From: Mangrovimonas xylaniphaga
GTDB lineage: Bacteria; Bacteroidota; Bacteroidia; Flavobacteriales; Flavobacteriaceae
Assembly (NCBI RefSeq): GCF_001280435.1
Contig: NZ_LBIP01000019.1
Coordinates: 1-64,000 of the forward strand
Length of the DNA stretch: 64,000 bases
Direction: 5' to 3'
Shown here piece by piece: positions 19,321 through 28,900 of this stretch (its first letter is position 1; every line of letters starts with the position of its first letter). Both the position numbers and the translations under genes were made by a program. The notes below the pieces were generated by a model, which ran no database searches, was not told where the DNA came from, and was given only the letters and a program-made list of their open reading frames with translations.

Positions 19321-20655
19321 ATGACTAAGTACACATATCCCAATAAGGTTTCTTTTTTAAATTTTGTGCTGAAGTCATCTGAAATTGCCAAGAACCCAAT
19401 TCCATTCCATAAGGAAATGTTTAAGGCTAGTGGAGAATCGTTTAGCATCAAAACGCCTTTCAATTCACCAATTATCTTGACCAAAGATGCAAAGATTGCG
19501 AAGCATATTCTGCAGAAGCAACACAAGCTGTATGAGAAATCAAAACTGCAAACCCAGTTTCTTTCGAAATATGTGGGGTATGGACTACTGACTTCTACGG
19601 GAAGTTATTGGCTAAAGCAACGACGGTTGATCCAACCGGCATTTCATAAGGATAAATTGAAACAGTTGGTGGCCATTATTGATAGAACCATCGATGAGCA
19701 GGTAAACAGTTTTCCAATAGATAGAATGGAAGCTCTATATCCGTTAATGAATACCTTGGCTTTTGAAGTGGTTGCCAAATCACTTTTTAATTTTTCTGCC
19801 GATCAAAATACCCTAAACCGACTTCAGTTTATCATTGCCGAACTTCAAAACTTCATTGTTAAGGAAATACGCCAACCCCACAAACGTTTGTGGTATCACT
19901 TAAAAGGGGATATGAAATATCACCAGAAGTTGGTTAAAGAGAGTAGGGAGATTATTGAAAATATAATTGTCCAACGAAGAGCGTCAAAGGAACAGCATGA
20001 TGACTTGTTAGACATGCTGTTGAAGGCAGAATATGAAGATGGTTCACACATGAGTAACAACCAACTCATTGATGAAATTTTGATTTTGTTTGTGGCAGGC
20101 CATGAAACTACAGCCAATGCCTTGACCTTTACGTTGTTTTTATTGGCTACAAATCCTAAGGAGCTAGCAAGGGCAAAAGCCAATTCATTGCCTATCACGG
20201 ATGCTACCCAAGCTTTTGATGTTCTGCCAAAACTTATATACATCAAACAATGTATTGAAGAGAGCATGCGTTTATACCCATCAGCTTGGATTACCGATAG
20301 GGTAGCTTTGGAAGATGATACTTTAGGAGAATTTCATATCAAAAAAGGAACCTTGCTAGGCGTTTCTATCTATGAAATGCACCGAAACCCAATGTATTGG
20401 GATACTCCAGAAGTGTTCAATCCAGATAGGTTTTCAGAGGAAAATAGAAAATCAACAGCTTTTGCATATATGCCTTTTGGCACTGGCCCTCGTTTGTGTA
20501 TTGGGAACAATTTTGCCATGTTTGAAATGATACTGGCCATTAATGCCATTCTTCAAAAATTTGACATTTCCACAAACAAATCCAAGGTGAAAATCAATCC
20601 GCTCATCACTTTAAAACCGGTGGATGTTGAAATGGCGTTTTATCCTAATCTTTAA
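19321..20655 (+). CDS. Cytochrome P450
   Basis: A 444-residue soluble P450 monooxygenase. The heme loop FGTGPRLCIG gives Cys393 as the thiolate ligand; the I-helix oxygen-activation motif AGHETT is at 259-264; the ExxR salt bridge is in EESMR (about 313-316). The 'FNPDRF' meander segment is also present. A TTG three codons earlier is possible but ATG at 19321 is preferred. Substrate cannot be read from sequence; fatty-acid or terpenoid hydroxylation are common guesses in this group. No ferredoxin or reductase gene is nearby, so electron partners must be encoded elsewhere. Confidence 0.93.
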   Translation: MTKYTYPNKVSFLNFVLKSSEIAKNPIPFHKEMFKASGESFSIKTPFNSPIILTKDAKIAKHILQKQHKLYEKSKLQTQFLSKYVGYGLLTSTGSYWLKQRRLIQPAFHKDKLKQLVAIIDRTIDEQVNSFPIDRMEALYPLMNTLAFEVVAKSLFNFSADQNTLNRLQFIIAELQNFIVKEIRQPHKRLWYHLKGDMKYHQKLVKESREIIENIIVQRRASKEQHDDLLDMLLKAEYEDGSHMSNNQLIDEILILFVAGHETTANALTFTLFLLATNPKELARAKANSLPITDATQAFDVLPKLIYIKQCIEESMRLYPSAWITDRVALEDDTLGEFHIKKGTLLGVSIYEMHRNPMYWDTPEVFNPDRFSEENRKSTAFAYMPFGTGPRLCIGNNFAMFEMILAINAILQKFDISTNKSKVKINPLITLKPVDVEMAFYPNL

Positions 20656-20860
20656 GAAGCTTAAGCACGAAGCCATACTATATTAAGGATTGTTGATTTT
20701 CAAGTAAATGATTGAAAATTACAAGTTGTTGGAGGATTTATGATAGTCGGTTCTGAACTTTATACGTAATTTTAGTAATTCATTTTTAATTTTTTAAATA
20801 CTCTCTAAAGCCACTTGGTACTGATTGATAGCAATAAGTATAACTTTAAAACGTATCATT

Positions 20861-21952
20861 ATGTTAACCAAATGCCTTTCACTAAAAGCTCCAGTTTATT
20901 TTTTTAAGAACCCTATCCTCTCTGTAACCAAGCTTATTTCTTTTTTGGTGCTACTTGGATTGCTGTTTTCGTGCAGTTCCAATGAACTAACAGATGAGGA
21001 AACTGAATCGGTTTTGTCTGCTTCATCTTCAAAAGCGGCCTCCAGTCCAGGGACTCCCCAAATGATGTATGAGGGAATTGTTGGTGGTGCAGGAAGTGCC
21101 ATTGGACCTGGTGGAGATTTATTCGTAACTGAAACCCTTACGGGAGAAATCTCTCGATTTAATTTAAAAACTTGGGAGAAAACAACATTTGCCAGTGGCT
21201 TCCCAACGATGATACCTGCCGTTGGTATAGGAGGTGCCATGGACATTGCCTTTATTGGAGGAACAGGCTACGTGATAGTGTCTTTAGTTGGACCTTTTTT
21301 CGGGACTCCCGATGTGGTTGGAATTTATAGAATCGATGGCCCAAATAGCTTTACAGTGATTGCGGATCTCGGAGCATTTTCCGAAGCAAATCCACCAAAC
21401 ACAAGCTACTTTTTACCGATGGGCGTGCAATATGCCATAGAAACTTACAAAGGAGGTTTTTTGGTAACCGATGGGCATCACAATCGGGTATTGCATGTCA
21501 CCACTTCAGGAGAGATTACAGAAATGCGAGCCTTTCCTAATATTGTTCCTACAGGCTTGGCAGTTTCTGGCAACAAAATTTATATGGCAGAGACTGGCCC
21601 AGTGCCTCATTATCCAGAAGATGGCAAGGTGGTTTATTTTACGGAAAATTCCACTTATGCACCGCCGGTAGCTTCAGGAGCTTCTATGTTGGTGGATGTA
21701 GAGTTTGGTCTTGGCCAAAGTCTGTTTGCGCTTTCCCAAGGGACATGGAATGGTCTTGGAGAAGGATCCGAAGCTTTTGAAAATACGGGAGCTTTGGTTA
21801 AGGCCAATCAAGATGGAACGTTTAGCGAAATAGCCACAGGTTTAGATAGACCAACATCTCTCGAAATTGTAAAAAATACAGCTTACGTTGTAACTCGGGA
21901 TGGAGAAATTTGGTCTGTTGAGGATATTGCAAGTGGACCTTATGGTAACTAG
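20861..21952 (+). CDS. ScyD/ScyE-like beta-propeller lipoprotein
   Basis: A 363-residue exported protein. The signal segment (SFLVLLGLLFSC) ends in a lipobox; the following Ser/Asp-rich stretch looks like a linker. From about residue 65 it shows repeated propeller blades (GPGGDLFVTETLTGEISRF, then GGFLVTDGHHNRVLHVT, then TGLAVSGNKIYMAETG), matching the ScyD/ScyE family named after cyanobacterial scytonemin genes. No scytonemin pathway is present here, so that function should not be transferred. A TTG start 12 codons earlier is less likely. The gene stands alone, with 205 bp upstream holding an 8-bp dyad (20696-20719). Confidence 0.8.
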   Translation: MLTKCLSLKAPVYFFKNPILSVTKLISFLVLLGLLFSCSSNELTDEETESVLSASSSKAASSPGTPQMMYEGIVGGAGSAIGPGGDLFVTETLTGEISRFNLKTWEKTTFASGFPTMIPAVGIGGAMDIAFIGGTGYVIVSLVGPFFGTPDVVGIYRIDGPNSFTVIADLGAFSEANPPNTSYFLPMGVQYAIETYKGGFLVTDGHHNRVLHVTTSGEITEMRAFPNIVPTGLAVSGNKIYMAETGPVPHYPEDGKVVYFTENSTYAPPVASGASMLVDVEFGLGQSLFALSQGTWNGLGEGSEAFENTGALVKANQDGTFSEIATGLDRPTSLEIVKNTAYVVTRDGEIWSVEDIASGPYGN

Positions 21953-21992
21953 AATGAGTTAATACAGATAGACTTTTAAATAATAAATGATA

Positions 21993-22020
21993 TTGCCGAC
22001 TTAGGTCGGCTTTATTGTTT
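21993..22020 (+). terminator. Weak terminator after the propeller lipoprotein
   Basis: GCCGAC (21995-22000) pairs with GTCGGC (22005-22010) around TTAG, followed by TTTATTGTTT. The stem is only 6 bp and the T-run is interrupted. Confidence 0.55.
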
Positions 22021-22033
22021 AGTTTTTTCGCTG

Positions 22034-22041
22034 TACATTGG
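22034..22041 (+). promoter_or_regulatory. Candidate -7 box of queG
   Basis: TACATTGG is one mismatch from TAnnTTTG and ends 4 nt before the queG ATG, which would give a leaderless mRNA. No convincing -33 element. Confidence 0.35.
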
Positions 22042-22045
22042 CCAA

Positions 22046-22969
22046 ATGAAACCCCTACAATCCTATACAAAAAGTGTTAAAGACGAAGCAAAACGACTTG
22101 GTTTTTTGTCCTGTGGCATCAGTAGGGCTGGGTTTTTGGAAGACGAAGCTCCTCGATTGGAACAATGGCTTAACAGTAACATGCATGGTGAAATGCGTTA
22201 TATGGAAAACCATTTCGATAAGCGCTTGGATCCTACAAAGCTGGTTGAAGGAAGTAAAAGTGTCATTTCCTTACTGTTGAATTATTTCCCCGAAAAAACA
22301 CAGGAAGATACCTCCTTTAAGTTATCCAAATATGCTTACGGAACCGATTATCATTTTGTCATCAAGGATAAATTAAAACAATTACTTGAGTTTATAAATG
22401 AAGAGATTGGCGAAGTCAATGGACGTGCTTTTGTAGATTCTGCTCCTGTTCTCGATAAGGCTTGGGCCGCCAAATCTGGTTTGGGATGGATTGGAAAAAA
22501 TAGCAATCTCCTCACCAAACAAGTAGGATCCTTCTATTTTGTTGCAGAACTGATTGTAGACCTTGAGTTGGAATATGACGCGCCAACAACCGATCATTGT
22601 GGAAGTTGTACCGCTTGTATCGATGCCTGTCCTACGGAAGCCATTGTCAATCCCTACGTGGTAGATGGCAGTAAATGCATTTCCTACTTCACTATTGAAC
22701 TGAAAGACAATATTCCTACAGAATTCAAAGGGAAATTTGACCATTGGATGTTTGGCTGCGACGTGTGCCAAGACGTCTGTCCCTGGAACCGATTTTCAAA
22801 ACCTCACAGTGAGCCGCTTTTCAATCCTCATCCAGATTTGCTCTCCATGACCAAAAAAGATTGGGAGGAAATCACCGAAGAAACCTTCAACAAAGTCTTT
22901 AAAAAGTCTGCAGTTAAGCGTACTAAGTTGACTGGATTAAAAAGAAATATTCAGTTTCTAAAAGATTAG
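22046..22969 (+). CDS. queG: Epoxyqueuosine reductase QueG
   Basis: A 307-residue cobalamin and iron-sulfur enzyme that performs the last step of queuosine synthesis in tRNA, reducing epoxyqueuosine to queuosine. Two 4Fe-4S sites are visible: [12 protein letters not shown] at about 185-196 and [11 protein letters not shown] at about 238-248. The N-terminal part includes the family segments [17 protein letters not shown] and KYAYGTDYH. Length matches the short form without a C-terminal HEAT domain. It stands as a single gene before maeB. Confidence 0.95.
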   Translation: MKPLQSYTKSVKDEAKRLGFLSCGISRAGFLEDEAPRLEQWLNSNMHGEMRYMENHFDKRLDPTKLVEGSKSVISLLLNYFPEKTQEDTSFKLSKYAYGTDYHFVIKDKLKQLLEFINEEIGEVNGRAFVDSAPVLDKAWAAKSGLGWIGKNSNLLTKQVGSFYFVAELIVDLELEYDAPTTDHCGSCTACIDACPTEAIVNPYVVDGSKCISYFTIELKDNIPTEFKGKFDHWMFGCDVCQDVCPWNRFSKPHSEPLFNPHPDLLSMTKKDWEEITEETFNKVFKKSAVKRTKLTGLKRNIQFLKD

Positions 22970-22989
22970 AGTTTCATCTACAGGATTAT

Positions 22990-22997
22990 TACATTTG
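22990..22997 (+). promoter_or_regulatory. -7 box of maeB
   Basis: TACATTTG is an exact TAnnTTTG match, giving a predicted leader of about 20 nt before the ATG at 23023. No clear TTG lies at the expected distance. Confidence 0.5.
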
Positions 22998-23022
22998 TAA
23001 TTCATATTAATCCAAATTTTAT

Positions 23023-25326
23023 ATGAGTAAACAAAGCAAACGCCGTGAGGCTTTGGTGTATCATGCCAAGCCAACTCCTGGAAAAATTCAAGTAGTTCCT
23101 ACAAAAAAATACGCCAGTCAAAGAGATTTGTCCTTGGCCTATTCCCCTGGAGTAGCGGAACCATGTTTAGAGATCGCTAAAAAAACAGATAACGTTTATA
23201 AATATACCGCCAAAGGAAATTTGGTAGCTGTAATTTCCAACGGAACAGCCGTTTTGGGACTAGGTAATATTGGCCCAGAAGCTTCCAAACCCGTGATGGA
23301 AGGTAAAGGATTGTTGTTTAAAATATTTGCAGATATCGATGTGTTCGATATTGAGGTAAACACTGAAAATATTGACGAATTTATCCAAACGGTAAAAAAC
23401 ATAGCGCCTACTTTTGGAGGTATCAACCTTGAAGATATCAAAGCGCCAGAAGCTTTTGAAATAGAGCGTCGCCTAAAGGAAGAGTTGGATATTCCGGTGA
23501 TGCACGATGACCAGCATGGAACGGCTATTATTTCTGCAGCAGCATTAATCAATGCTTTGGAACTGGCAGAGAAAAAAATAGAAGAAGTTAAAATTGTAAT
23601 CAGTGGGGCTGGAGCAGCTGCTATTTCCTGTTCTAGATTGTATCAGGCTTGTGGAGCCAAACTTGAAAACATGGTGATGTTGGACAGTAAAGGTGTAATT
23701 AGAAAGGATCGTACAAATTTAACTCCTGAAAAGGCCGAATTCGCGACACATAGAGCCATTGATACCCTTGACGAAGCTATGGTAGATGCCGATGTATTTA
23801 TTGGGCTTTCTACTGCCGATATTGTTTCGCCAGAGATGTTGAAATCAATGTCAAGCGATCCTATTGTGTTTGCGATGGCCAATCCAGATCCTGAAATTGC
23901 TTATGATTTGGCCATTGATACAAGAGACGATATTATCATGGCCACAGGACGTAGTGACCATCCTAACCAAGTAAACAATGTGCTTGGGTTTCCATTTATT
24001 TTTAGGGGAGCTTTGGATGTGCGTGCTACAAAAATAAACGAAGAAATGAAAATGGCTGCCGTAGTGGCTTTGGCAAAATTGGCCAAAGAACCGGTACCAG
24101 AACAAGTAAATATAGCCTATGGTGAAACTCGTTTGGCTTTTGGTAGGGAATATATTATTCCAAAGCCATTCGATCCAAGATTAATTGCAGAAGTACCGCC
24201 AGCTGTAGCAAAAGCTGCTATGGATAGTGGTGTTGCCAAAGAACCTATTATCGATTGGGATAAATATAAAGAATCACTAATGGAGCGTTTAGGTTCGGAT
24301 AATAAAGTGGTTCGATTATTGTTGAATCGCGCCAAAATGAATCCGAAGCGTGTGGTATTTGCAGAGGCAGATCAATTGGATGTGTTGAAAGCAGCACAAA
24401 TTGCCCACGAAGAAGGGATTGCCTTTCCAATACTTTTAGGGCGTAGGGAAGAGATTGAAAAGCTAAAGCTAGAGATCGATTTTGATGCTGACGTGCCAAT
24501 CATCGATCCAAAGTCGGATGAGGAGTTAGGTCGCCTAAATAAATATGCCGAGGTCTATTGGCAACAGCGCAAACGCAGAGGGGTGACTTTGTATTCTGCA
24601 CAAAAAGTAATGCGCGAACGCAATTATTTTGCGGCAATGATGGTAAACGAAGGCGATGCCGATGCCCTTATTTCTGGGTATTCACGTAGTTATCCTTCGG
24701 TTGTTAAGCCTATGCTGGAACTTATTGGTATGGCCAAAGGCGCTACCCGCGTTGCTACAACCAACTTAATGATGACACGCCGTGGCCCAATGTTTTTGAG
24801 TGATACCGCAATCAATATGGATCCGTCTTCAAAAGATTTGGCGAAGATTGCCCAAATGACGGCTAAAATTGTGAAAATGTTTGGAATGGAGCCAGTCATG
24901 GCCATGATTTCCTATGCCAACTTTGGTTCCTCCAAAAATGAACGTACCACTAAAGTAAGAGATGCCGTAGAGTATCTTCATAAATATTACCCAGATTTAA
25001 TTGTTGACGGAGAATTGCAAACAGACTTTGCTCTGAACAGTGAAATGTTGCAGGATATATTTCCGTTTTCAAAATTGGCTGGTAAAAAGGTAAATACACT
25101 TATTTTTCCGAATCTTGAAGCGGCCAATATCACCTATAAACTTTTGAAGGAGCTTAACCAAGCAGATTCCATTGGGCCTATCATGATGGGGATGCGCAAA
25201 CCAGTGCACATTTTGCAATTGGAGGCCAGTGTGGATGAGATTGTAAACATGACGGCCATAGCAGTTATCGATGCCCAGCAAAAAGAAAAAAGGGAGCAGG
25301 AACTCAAGGCGTCAGAAGAAAAGTAA
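23023..25326 (+). CDS. maeB: NADP-dependent malic enzyme with phosphotransacetylase-like domain
   Basis: A 767-residue two-domain enzyme. Residues about 1-430 form malic enzyme (oxidative decarboxylation of malate to pyruvate with NADPH), with KYASQRDLSLAYSPGVAEPC near the start, MHDDQHGTAI at the metal site and the nucleotide loop VISGAGAAAISC. Residues about 430-760 form a phosphotransacetylase-like regulatory domain (NPKRVVFAEADQ onward and GFSRS-like SGYSRSYPS), as in MaeB of Escherichia coli, where it binds acetyl-CoA. An imperfect hairpin follows the stop codon. Confidence 0.96.
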   Translation: MSKQSKRREALVYHAKPTPGKIQVVPTKKYASQRDLSLAYSPGVAEPCLEIAKKTDNVYKYTAKGNLVAVISNGTAVLGLGNIGPEASKPVMEGKGLLFKIFADIDVFDIEVNTENIDEFIQTVKNIAPTFGGINLEDIKAPEAFEIERRLKEELDIPVMHDDQHGTAIISAAALINALELAEKKIEEVKIVISGAGAAAISCSRLYQACGAKLENMVMLDSKGVIRKDRTNLTPEKAEFATHRAIDTLDEAMVDADVFIGLSTADIVSPEMLKSMSSDPIVFAMANPDPEIAYDLAIDTRDDIIMATGRSDHPNQVNNVLGFPFIFRGALDVRATKINEEMKMAAVVALAKLAKEPVPEQVNIAYGETRLAFGREYIIPKPFDPRLIAEVPPAVAKAAMDSGVAKEPIIDWDKYKESLMERLGSDNKVVRLLLNRAKMNPKRVVFAEADQLDVLKAAQIAHEEGIAFPILLGRREEIEKLKLEIDFDADVPIIDPKSDEELGRLNKYAEVYWQQRKRRGVTLYSAQKVMRERNYFAAMMVNEGDADALISGYSRSYPSVVKPMLELIGMAKGATRVATTNLMMTRRGPMFLSDTAINMDPSSKDLAKIAQMTAKIVKMFGMEPVMAMISYANFGSSKNERTTKVRDAVEYLHKYYPDLIVDGELQTDFALNSEMLQDIFPFSKLAGKKVNTLIFPNLEAANITYKLLKELNQADSIGPIMMGMRKPVHILQLEASVDEIVNMTAIAVIDAQQKEKREQELKASEEK

Positions 25327-25329
25327 CCT

Positions 25330-25365
25330 CCTCTCATTGTAAATAATTTTATTACATTTGAGAGG
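25330..25365 (+). promoter_or_regulatory. Hairpin between maeB and ruvA that contains the ruvA -7 box
   Basis: CCTCTCA (25330-25336) pairs with TGAGAGG (25359-25365), with GTAA/TTAC as an inner pairing; TTT follows. It may end maeB transcription. The TAnnTTTG match TACATTTG (25353-25360), the likely ruvA -7 box, lies in its right arm, so DNA promoter and RNA hairpin overlap. Confidence 0.45.
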
Positions 25366-25383
25366 TTTAAATGAGGCTATTTA

Positions 25384-25965
25384 ATGATTACACATATTCA
25401 GGGGAAACTTGTTGAAAAGAATCCAACCGATGTCACCATAGATTGTAATGGAGTGGGCTACCTACTCCATATTTCTTTACATACCTATTCGAAAATTCCA
25501 GATCAAGAAAATTTGAAGTTATATACCCATTTACAGGTAAGGGAAGATGCCCATACCCTTTATGGGTTTTCTTCTATTTCTGAAAGAGAGATTTTTCGTT
25601 TGTTGATCTCTGTAAGCGGGATTGGGGCCAATACGGCAAGGACGATGTTATCTTCCTTAACCCCAAAACAAGTTAGGGAGGGAATCGCTACTGGAGATGT
25701 GGCCTTGATACAGTCTATAAAGGGAATTGGAGCCAAAACAGCACAACGAGTTATTTTGGACTTGAAAGATAAAATTTTGAAAGTCTATGATATTGATGAA
25801 CTTTCGGCGCCTCAAAGCAATACCAACAAGGATGAAGCGTTATCAGCATTAGAAGTTCTAGGATTTAATAAGAAGCAGGCTGAAAAGGTGGTAGACAAGA
25901 TCATTTCAGACCAACCAGATGCGAGTGTGGAAAGCCTTATCAAGGAAGCTTTAAAAAAATTATAA
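25384..25965 (+). CDS. ruvA: Holliday junction DNA helicase subunit RuvA
   Basis: A 193-residue protein of typical length. The N-terminal OB-fold (MITHIQGKLVEKNPTDVTID) is followed by two helix-hairpin-helix motifs: LISVSGIGANTARTMLSSL near residues 76-94 and IKGIGAKTAQRVILDLKDK near 111-130. A C-terminal domain that binds RuvB ends the protein (EALSALEVLGFNKKQAEKVV). It tetramerises on Holliday junctions and loads RuvB. sprA starts 7 bp after its stop codon, an arrangement that suggests cotranscription of a recombination gene with a secretion gene. Confidence 0.97.
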   Translation: MITHIQGKLVEKNPTDVTIDCNGVGYLLHISLHTYSKIPDQENLKLYTHLQVREDAHTLYGFSSISEREIFRLLISVSGIGANTARTMLSSLTPKQVREGIATGDVALIQSIKGIGAKTAQRVILDLKDKILKVYDIDELSAPQSNTNKDEALSALEVLGFNKKQAEKVVDKIISDQPDASVESLIKEALKKL

Positions 25966-25972
25966 TAGAGAT

Positions 25973-28900
25973 TTGAGTACAAATAACCCGATTTATACTA
26001 TTTCAACCCGATCATACCTGCTTTTTAGTATCGTAATGCTCTTTAGCCTTTTCGGTTTCGCGCAGGAACCAGAAGAACAAGATACAACCAAAACAGGTTT
26101 TTCCATGGGAAGGATGACACTTCCCAATCCCAATAGCATTGTTTCAAAATATACTTATGACCCTGTAACAGACCGTTACATTTACACTGAAAAAGTGGGG
26201 AAATTCAACATTAATTACCCCATTATATTAACGCCTGCAGAATATTATAAATTGGTCTTGCAGGAACAGCAAAAGGGATATTACAAACAGAAAATTGATG
26301 CGGCAGAAGGTAAAAAAGAGGGGAGTGAAGAAGAACAAAAAAATCTCTTGCCAGAATTTTATGTGAATTCCGGCTTTTTTGAATCGGTGTTTGGAGGAAA
26401 TACTATTGAAGTAGTGCCTCAAGGATCGGTAGAAATGGATTTGGGGGTACTCTACACAAAGCAGGACAACCCAACGTTTTCTCCAAGGAACAGAAGCAAC
26501 TTTACTTTTGATTTTGACCAAAGGATTAGTTTGAGTTTATTGGGAAAAGTAGGGACAAGACTTCAGGTAACCGCCAATTATGATACCGAATCTACCTTTG
26601 ATTTCCAGAACTTGATAAAATTGGAATACACGCCTACCGAAGATGATATCATCAGAAAAATTGAGGTGGGTAATGTGAGCATGCCTTTAAATAGTTCCTT
26701 GATTACGGGAGCGCAGAGTTTATTTGGGGTAAAAACCGAATTACAATTTGGAAAAACTACCGTAACCGCTGTATTCTCTGAGCAAAAATCACAATCGCAG
26801 TCCGTAGTGGCACAAGGTGGAGGTACTTTGGAAGAATTTGAATTCTTTGCAAGGGACTATGATGAAAATCGCCACTTCTTCTTGTCTCAATATTTTAGGG
26901 AACACTACGATGAGGCCTTAAATAGATATCCATACATCAACAACAATATTCAAATTACCAGGATTGAAGTTTGGGTAACCAACAGAAGCAATCAAACGGA
27001 TAATGTTAGAAATATTGTGGCCTTCCAAGATTTGGGAGAATCCGATATTATTGGGCTTGCTACCCCACCAGCTGGATTTGTGAATGTGCCTGGAGGAGCA
27101 TATCCAGATAACGGAAACAACGATTTCGACCCTTTAAATATTGGAGGTGCGGGGTCACAGTTAACCGATGCGGTAAGGGATATCACCACGGTTGAACAAG
27201 GTATTTTAACACCTGCGAATGAAGGTTTCGATTTTGGTAAATTGGAAAATGCCAAGAAGCTTCAGCAGGGGTCTGACTATATTTTGAATACACAATTGGG
27301 GTACATTTCCTTAAACCAAAGATTGCTGAACGATGAAGTGTTAGCAGTCGCTTTCCAATATACGGTTGGAAACCAGGTCTACCAAGTTGGTGAATTTGCC
27401 AATGATGGCGTGGAAGCTACAGAAGTTAGTCAAGATTCAGGATCTGAAAATCAAATTGTTAGTAATAAGGGGCTTGTTTTAAAAATGCTTAAGAGTGCCG
27501 TTACCAATGTGGAGCAGCCTGTTTGGGACTTGATGATGAAAAACATCTACGATACTGGAGCATATCAATTGAGTCAGGAAGATTTTAAACTGAACATTTT
27601 TTACACGGAAGCTTCTCCTGTCAACTACATTTTACCGGTGGACGGAACTACTTTTCCGCCATTCCATAACAACACGACAGATCCAACAGACGATACAGCA
27701 ATAAGTGAAACCCCTTTAATTAGGTTATTCCACTTAGACCGATTGAATTACAATAATGATCCACAACTTGATGGGGATGGGTTCTTCGATTTTGTGCCAG
27801 GGCTAACCGTATTGACACAAAATGGAAAAATCATCTTCACCAAAGTGGAGCCTTTTGGACGTTACCTGTTTGATGTCTTGGATGATGACAACAACCCTAA
27901 CAACAACGATGCAGATTACGAACAGGATACGTATACTAACCCCAACCAGGAGAAATATGTATACGACATTCTCTATAAGCAAACCAAAACGGCGGCCTTG
28001 GACGAGTCTGAAAAGAACAAGTTCCAACTTAAAGGACGATTTAAATCTTCTGGAGGGGATGGTATTCCATTAGGGGCTTTTAATGTACCAAGAGGTTCGG
28101 TAGTGGTAACTGCCGGGGGACGTGTGTTGGTTGAAGGAATTGACTATACGGTGAACTACCAATTGGGGCGTGTTCAAATTTTGGATGAGGCTTTAAAGGC
28201 ATCTAATACGCCTATCAATGTATCTGTTGAAAACAATGCCGTTTTTGGGCAACAGACAAGACGCTTTGCAGGGGTGAATGTGGAGCATCAATTCAATGAG
28301 AATTTTGTGTTGGGAGGAACTTTCTTGAATTTAAGTGAGCGTCCAATTACCCAAAAGGCCAACTATAATTCGGAGCCAATCAACAATACTATTTTAGGAT
28401 TGAATGGGAACTATTCTACCGAAGTGCCATTTTTGACTAGGATGGTTAACAAGTTGCCAAACATTGATACGGATGTGCCATCCAATATGTCGGTAAGGGG
28501 AGAGTTTGCTTATTTATTGCCTGGAGCCCCAAAGGGAACCGATTTCAATAACGAAGCGACTTCCTATGTTGACGATTTTGAAGGAACACAAGGTGCCATC
28601 GATTTATTGTCGCCGTTGACATGGTACCTGTCGAGTAGACCTGTTGGACTAGGACGCAATTATCCCGGATTTGGTGGAGAAGACGACAATGGGCTACAAA
28701 ATGGTTTTGACCGTGCCTTTTTGAACTGGTATACCATTGACCCTATTTTCTATAGTACGCAGAGACCTACCGGAATTAACGATGACGATATTTCTAACCT
28801 TTATACGAGAAGGGTATTTATAGATGAAGTATTCCCTCAAGTAGATTTGGTGCAAGGGCAAAGTACGGTAATCTACACCTTGGATTTGGCTTACTATCCT

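Noticed and set aside
20696-20719. ATTTTCAA/TTGAAAAT dyad after the P450 gene as a terminator
   Set aside because: The stem is AT-only, 8 bp, with an 8-nt loop and no T-run; it is too weak to call.
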